Of a stretch of 64,000 nt of DNA, positions 59,975 through 64,000 are shown piece by piece; within the stretch, counting starts at the first letter, position 1, and each line of letters begins with the position of its first letter. Under the pieces are notes generated by a model, which worked only from the letters and a program-made list of their open reading frames with translations, was not told the origin of the DNA and did no database searches. A program made the position numbers and the translations under genes. The stretch covers positions 1 to 64,000 of the forward strand of contig JACKKF010000010.1 in the NCBI GenBank assembly GCA_020637555.1, written 5' to 3'. Source of the stretch: Rhodobacter sp. GTDB lineage: Bacteria; Pseudomonadota; Alphaproteobacteria; Rhodobacterales; Rhodobacteraceae.

Positions 59975-61854
59975 GCGGGACGGTGCCGCAACCGCCCGGG
60001 ATGGTCTTGCGGGTTGCGGGTGGGTTGATCGGACTGGCGCTGGCCGTGTGGCTGGGATTGCAGCCCCTGGGCGACTGGCTGACCCCGGCGCCCGCGCTGC
60101 CGCCGCTTGTCGCCGCACATGAGGATCTGCCAGCCGACCGCGAAACAGCCTTGATCGCCTCGTTCCTGCAAGGGCGGCGCTGGATGGCCGAAACGCCCGA
60201 CCAGATGCGCCGGATCTTCCGTGTCCGGATTCCGACCCTTGCAGCACCCGACGAGACGCTTTTCCTTTGGGTCCCGCAGTTCGAGCAACGCTTGCAGGTG
60301 CTGACCCCCAGCGGCCATGTGCTGCACGACAGCATCGCGGGCGGCTTCCGCGCCAGTCCGATCCGGTCGACCTCGGCGCTGGTGGCGCTGCCGCCTGAAA
60401 TCCTGCAGGCCACCGGGGGCGAGCTGGATCTCGCGGTCGACGTGGACCTGAGCCGCATCGGCGCCCTGGGCCCGGTCTATGCCGGTCCGTGGTCGGCGCT
60501 GGTCACACCGGTCCTGTTGCACCGGCTGCTGGAAAACGCCATGCGCCCGGCAATGCTGGGGGCCTTGCTGTTTCTGGCGCTGATGTCCGTCGCTTTCGCC
60601 GTCCTTCGTCCCCGAGATGCCGTCTACTACTGGCTTGCCGGAACGATGATCCCCTATGCCGCGGTCGAACTGGGGCTGATCCTGGCCTATGTTCCCAGTC
60701 TCAGCCGCATCGACGATCAGGTCTTTGCGGTGTCGGGAGTCGGCACGCTGCAATTGATCGGTCTGCTGTTGACCTTCAAGGACCGGCCCCCGCCGCAACG
60801 TCTGTCGTCGGCCCTGTTGGCGACATATGCCTGCCTGGTCGCGGCGACCTTTTTCATGTCGGTGACCGTCCTGGTGCAGCTTACCCTCGCGATGATCCTG
60901 CTGACCTCGGCTTTCATGTTGGCTTTCTTCCTGACCTTCGGCACCGAGACCCGCCCGGATCGCGGGATTCAGGACGTGGCCCTGTTCGTCGCGCTGATCG
61001 CGTTCCTGGCCGGGATACTCCACGATCTCCTGCTGAAGACCGGCATCCATCCGCAGGGGATCTATGTCTTTCGCTATGTCTCGTTCGTCCTGCTGGCCGG
61101 GATCTTTGCCAAGGTGATCACGCGGCAGTCAGGTGTCGCGGATGCGCTGGACCAGTCGAACGAGCATCTGCGCAGCCGCCTGCGCGAGCAGGAAAGGATG
61201 CTGACCGATTACCACCGCCGCGAGGCCGAGACCCTCAAGGCCCGCACCGCCGAGACCGAGCGCCAGCGCATTACGGCCGATCTGCACGACGGTATGGCCG
61301 GTTATCTGGCCACCATCGTTGCCCTGTCCGAACACCAGACCGATGACACGTCCGAAATTTCCAACCTGGCCAAGGACGCGCTGAACGACCTGCGCTTCGT
61401 CATCGACGCGACCAGTGTGTCCTCGCCTGACCTGCGGCAGACCCTGGCGATCCTGCGGGAACGCTGCCTGCAACCGCTCGAGGCGCTGAAGATAGATCTG
61501 GACTGGTCGATGATCGACCTGCCGGACGATGTGCATCTGTCGCACGAGGACAACCTTCACATCCTGCGCATCCTTCAGGAAGCTCTCAACAATGCGGTGC
61601 GCCACGGAAAGCCGACGGCCATCACCGTGACCGGGCGCAGGGGGCAGGGCAAAGACGGCACGACGAGGATCGAACTGACCCTGGAAAACCGTGGCGGACT
61701 GGCCCCGGCCCGGTCCCGCGTGACGCCGGGCCACGGCACCGCCAACATGGCCAAGCGCGCAGCCGCGCTAGGGGGCTCTGTCCAGGTCACGCCGCTGGAC
61801 GACGGTGCAAGCCTGCGCCTGATGTTTCCGTGGACGCCGAAACACCGACGCTGA
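59971..61854 (+). CDS. 7TM-type sensor histidine kinase (HisKA_3)
   Basis: A 627-residue kinase: N-terminal membrane helix (about 10-30), a periplasmic beta-rich domain (about 60-180) typical of the 7TMR-DISM class, about seven membrane helices (190-390), a coiled-coil (about 395-430), the HisKA_3 box with phospho-acceptor His439 (ADLHDGMAGYLATI), and a HATPase_c domain with the Asn in EALNNAVRHGK. GTG start overlapping the regulator stop. It should phosphorylate the regulator above. The ligand is unknown. Confidence 0.9.
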   Translation: MSGTVPQPPGMVLRVAGGLIGLALAVWLGLQPLGDWLTPAPALPPLVAAHEDLPADRETALIASFLQGRRWMAETPDQMRRIFRVRIPTLAAPDETLFLWVPQFEQRLQVLTPSGHVLHDSIAGGFRASPIRSTSALVALPPEILQATGGELDLAVDVDLSRIGALGPVYAGPWSALVTPVLLHRLLENAMRPAMLGALLFLALMSVAFAVLRPRDAVYYWLAGTMIPYAAVELGLILAYVPSLSRIDDQVFAVSGVGTLQLIGLLLTFKDRPPPQRLSSALLATYACLVAATFFMSVTVLVQLTLAMILLTSAFMLAFFLTFGTETRPDRGIQDVALFVALIAFLAGILHDLLLKTGIHPQGIYVFRYVSFVLLAGIFAKVITRQSGVADALDQSNEHLRSRLREQERMLTDYHRREAETLKARTAETERQRITADLHDGMAGYLATIVALSEHQTDDTSEISNLAKDALNDLRFVIDATSVSSPDLRQTLAILRERCLQPLEALKIDLDWSMIDLPDDVHLSHEDNLHILRILQEALNNAVRHGKPTAITVTGRRGQGKDGTTRIELTLENRGGLAPARSRVTPGHGTANMAKRAAALGGSVQVTPLDDGASLRLMFPWTPKHRR

Positions 61855-62082
61855 AAAAGCCGTCCGATCCCGGCAAAGACCGCGCCAGGGAAGGGCGGTT
61901 GTCGCGCGGCCCTGGACAGACCAAAGGCGGGCCCGGTCAGGCTGGTCTGACCGCCGCAAGGTCCCGGCATTCGGGCCCAACAAACTGAAAAGACGCTTTT
62001 CCTAATAAATTCATGGCCATCGGTGGACAGGCCGGGTGCTCTTGCCTATGCTGGCCCTCACGGAAACGCGAGGATGGAGACA
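61855..62082. other. Gap before universal stress protein gene
   Basis: 228 bp with no gene. A tight inverted repeat GAAAAG-ACG-CTTTTC is at 61987-62001, followed by the AT-rich CTAATAAATT, which may be a -10 region for the stress protein gene. GTCAG-GCTGGT-CTGAC is also present (61936-61951 region). Confidence 0.35.
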
Positions 62083-62499
62083 ATGTTCAACACGATCATG
62101 GTTCCGGTGGATTTGCGTCACGCGTCCGCATTGGACAAGGCGTTGACCATCGCGGCAGATCTGGCCCGCAGGGACGGCGCGTCGATTACCTATGTCGGCG
62201 TCACCAGTCCGGAACCCGGGGCCCTGGGTCACAACCCCGAGGAATACGGCAATCGTCTGCGACAATTCGCAGCCGAACAGGGCAGCGCGCATGGCATCGA
62301 GGCGCGCGATCACATGATCGTCGCCCATGACCCTGCGGTCGATCTGGATCGGAAACTGACCGAGGCCGCGACCGAACTCGGCGCGGATCTGGTGGTGATG
62401 GCGACGCACATGCCGAATGTGACCGACTATATCTGGTCGTCGCACGGTGGCCATCTGGCCAATCACTCGAAGGCTTCGGTCTTCCTGGTGCGCGGCTGA
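62083..62499 (+). CDS. Universal stress protein (UspA family)
   Basis: A 138-residue UspA-family protein: starts with NTIMVPVDL, has GADLVVMATHMP and a late HGGHLANHSKASVFLVRG, the ATP-binding-type G-x2-G-x9-G(S/T) region in altered form. The ATG at 62083 has GGAG upstream; another ATG 9 bp earlier is possible. It precedes a BCCT transporter gene by 48 bp, so it may be regulated with osmolyte uptake, as in other bacteria. Confidence 0.88.
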   Translation: MFNTIMVPVDLRHASALDKALTIAADLARRDGASITYVGVTSPEPGALGHNPEEYGNRLRQFAAEQGSAHGIEARDHMIVAHDPAVDLDRKLTEAATELGADLVVMATHMPNVTDYIWSSHGGHLANHSKASVFLVRG

Positions 62500-62547
62500 C
62501 CCGCTCAGCGCCGCCACGATCCGAAACACCGAACAGGAGGACGCGCG

Positions 62548-64000
62548 ATGTCCAATGCCGACGACGCAGGCATTCCCGCCCCTGAGGGGCAAACCGCACT
62601 CATCGATACCGATTACACGATCGGACAGGACAACATCGAAGGCAACGTCGGGCCATTCGGCTTTGACGTGCACAACCCGGTATTCCTGGTTTCCGGTCTC
62701 AGCATCGTTGCCTTTGTCTTTTACGCGCTGGCCTTGCCGGAACAGGCCGGCACGCTCTTTGGCTGGCTCAGGCCCTGGCTGACATCGACCTTCGACTGGT
62801 TCTTCATGACGGCGGCGAACATCTTCGTTCTGTTCTGCCTGTTCCTGATCGTCAGTCCCTGGGGCAAGGTTCGGCTGGGCGGCAAGGACGCCACACCGGA
62901 TTACACCTATGTCGGCTGGTTCGCGATGCTGTTCGCGGCCGGTATGGGCATCGGGCTGATGTTCTTCGGCGTGCTGGAACCTGTCTATCACATGGCAATC
63001 TCGAGCCCGCTGGGAACCCCCTCGCCGTTCGATGCCGATGGCAACCTGATCGCCGAGAACGTCGCGCGCGCCCGGGAAATGGGGCTGGCGGCGACGATCT
63101 ATCACTGGGGTCTGCACCCCTGGGCGATCTACGCGGTGGTCGCGCTGGCGCTGGCGTTGTTTTCGTTCAACAAGGGGCTGCCGCTGACGATCCGCTCGGC
63201 CTTCTATCCGATCTTTGGCGAACGGATCTGGGGCTGGACGGGACATGTCATCGACATTCTGGCGGTGTTCGCCACGCTGTTCGGCCTGGCGACGTCGCTT
63301 GGCTTCGGTGCGCAGCAGGCGAATGCCGGGTTGCATCACGTCTTTGGCGTTCCGATCAGCACCACCGTGCAGATCGTGCTGATCACGGTCATCACCGGTA
63401 TTGCGCTGTTCTCGGTGCTGCGCGGTCTCGATGGCGGGGTCAAGCTGCTGTCCGAGATCAACATGGGCATCGCCGCGCTGCTGTTGCTGTTCGTCTTCAT
63501 CGCCGGCCCGACGATCGCCATCCTGACCGATTTCGGCAACGGCATGGTCGCCTATGTCCGCGAGCTGTTGCCGCTGTCCAATCCCATCGGCCGCACGGAT
63601 GACGCCTATCGCGATGGCTGGACGGCCTTCTACTGGGCCTGGTGGATCAGCTGGTCACCGTTCGTCGGCATGTTCATCGCCCGCGTCAGCCGCGGCCGCA
63701 CCGTGCGCGAATTCGTGACCTGCGTGCTGATCATTCCGTCAATCGTCTGCGTCCTGTGGATGGCGGTCTTTGGCGGCGTGGCGATCGACCAGGTGTTGAC
63801 CGATCCGGCGACTTCCATGGTCAAGGCGCAGGTCATCGACAATTACAACCCGCCGCTGTCGCTGTTCGCGATGCTCGAAGGGTTGCCGATGTCGTCGATC
63901 ACCTCGGTCATCGCCATCGTGCTGGTGATCGTGTTCTTTGTCACCTCGTCGGATTCGGGGTCGCTGGTGATCGACACCATCACCGCCGGCGGCAAGATCG
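62548..64000 (+). CDS. BCCT-family (betaine/choline/carnitine) transporter, 3' end outside window
   Basis: The first 484 codons of a BCCT transporter; the gene runs off the window. A hydrophilic N-terminal tail of about 45 residues precedes multiple membrane helices. Family motifs are AAGMGIGLMFFGVLEP (glycine-rich helix), the Trp-rich WAWWISWSPFVGMFIARVSRGRTVREF signature and a late SSDSGSLVIDTI block. An AACAGGAGG site precedes the ATG. It imports quaternary ammonium or related osmolytes with sodium or protons. The specific ligand cannot be told from this part. Confidence 0.9.
   Translation, partial: MSNADDAGIPAPEGQTALIDTDYTIGQDNIEGNVGPFGFDVHNPVFLVSGLSIVAFVFYALALPEQAGTLFGWLRPWLTSTFDWFFMTAANIFVLFCLFLIVSPWGKVRLGGKDATPDYTYVGWFAMLFAAGMGIGLMFFGVLEPVYHMAISSPLGTPSPFDADGNLIAENVARAREMGLAATIYHWGLHPWAIYAVVALALALFSFNKGLPLTIRSAFYPIFGERIWGWTGHVIDILAVFATLFGLATSLGFGAQQANAGLHHVFGVPISTTVQIVLITVITGIALFSVLRGLDGGVKLLSEINMGIAALLLLFVFIAGPTIAILTDFGNGMVAYVRELLPLSNPIGRTDDAYRDGWTAFYWAWWISWSPFVGMFIARVSRGRTVREFVTCVLIIPSIVCVLWMAVFGGVAIDQVLTDPATSMVKAQVIDNYNPPLSLFAMLEGLPMSSITSVIAIVLVIVFFVTSSDSGSLVIDTITAGGKI

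Noticed and set aside
1..64000. CRISPR arrays, tRNA or rRNA genes, insertion sequences
   Set aside because: No regularly spaced repeats, tRNA-like cloverleaf, rRNA sequence or transposase was recognised on reading both strands.

Overview
The window is high-GC DNA with compact operons, many 4-bp start/stop overlaps, three TRAP transporters and a repABC replication module. This points to a Rhodobacterales/Paracoccaceae-type alphaproteobacterium, and to a large plasmid or chromid rather than core chromosome. No rRNA, tRNA, CRISPR array or insertion sequence was recognised.

Layout. 1-9044: a ten-gene catabolic-looking operon (GMC oxidoreductase, HisD-family dehydrogenase, two SnoaL-like proteins, SDR, LacI regulator, bicupin, MetE-C-like protein, alpha/beta hydrolase, RraA-like protein) of unknown substrate. 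9215-16569: an exopolysaccharide locus with Alg44-like and Alg8-like synthase subunits, an outer-membrane export lipoprotein, UDP-glucose dehydrogenase, a degenerate copy of that enzyme, and a convergent polysaccharide lyase. The precursor enzyme makes UDP-glucuronate, so the polymer may be glucuronan-like rather than alginate. 16749-25601: a LysR regulator and the replicon maintenance region, with repABC on the minus strand, two identical 16-bp palindromes that look like parS, a tyrosine recombinase, AbrB-Doc and Xre-RES toxin-antitoxin pairs, and a WGR/DUF1612-type pair.

25613-44342: three TRAP loci. They are associated with a CoA ligase/enoyl-CoA hydratase/TetR operon and a fumarase-superfamily lyase; with MarR and DoxX; and with N-acyl-D-amino-acid deacylase plus D-cysteine desulfhydrase. 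44378-49410: an ABC importer with a fused double permease, a 5-formyl-THF cyclo-ligase-like protein and a divergent RpiR regulator, suggestive of thiamin-precursor or related uptake.

49586-61854 holds what I consider the most unusual system. A cNMP-binding patatin phospholipase, a DUF3307 membrane protein and a Cache-type class III nucleotide cyclase form one translationally coupled operon. It converges on a second cNMP-binding patatin at the end of an operon with a periplasmic protein, a methyltransferase and an ATPase-less amino-acid-type permease pair. A NarL-type response regulator and histidine kinase are encoded divergently. A near-identical 18-bp motif lies upstream of both patatin operons and the response regulator, suggesting a single membrane-stress or lipid-remodelling regulon. 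The window ends with a universal stress protein and a truncated BCCT transporter.
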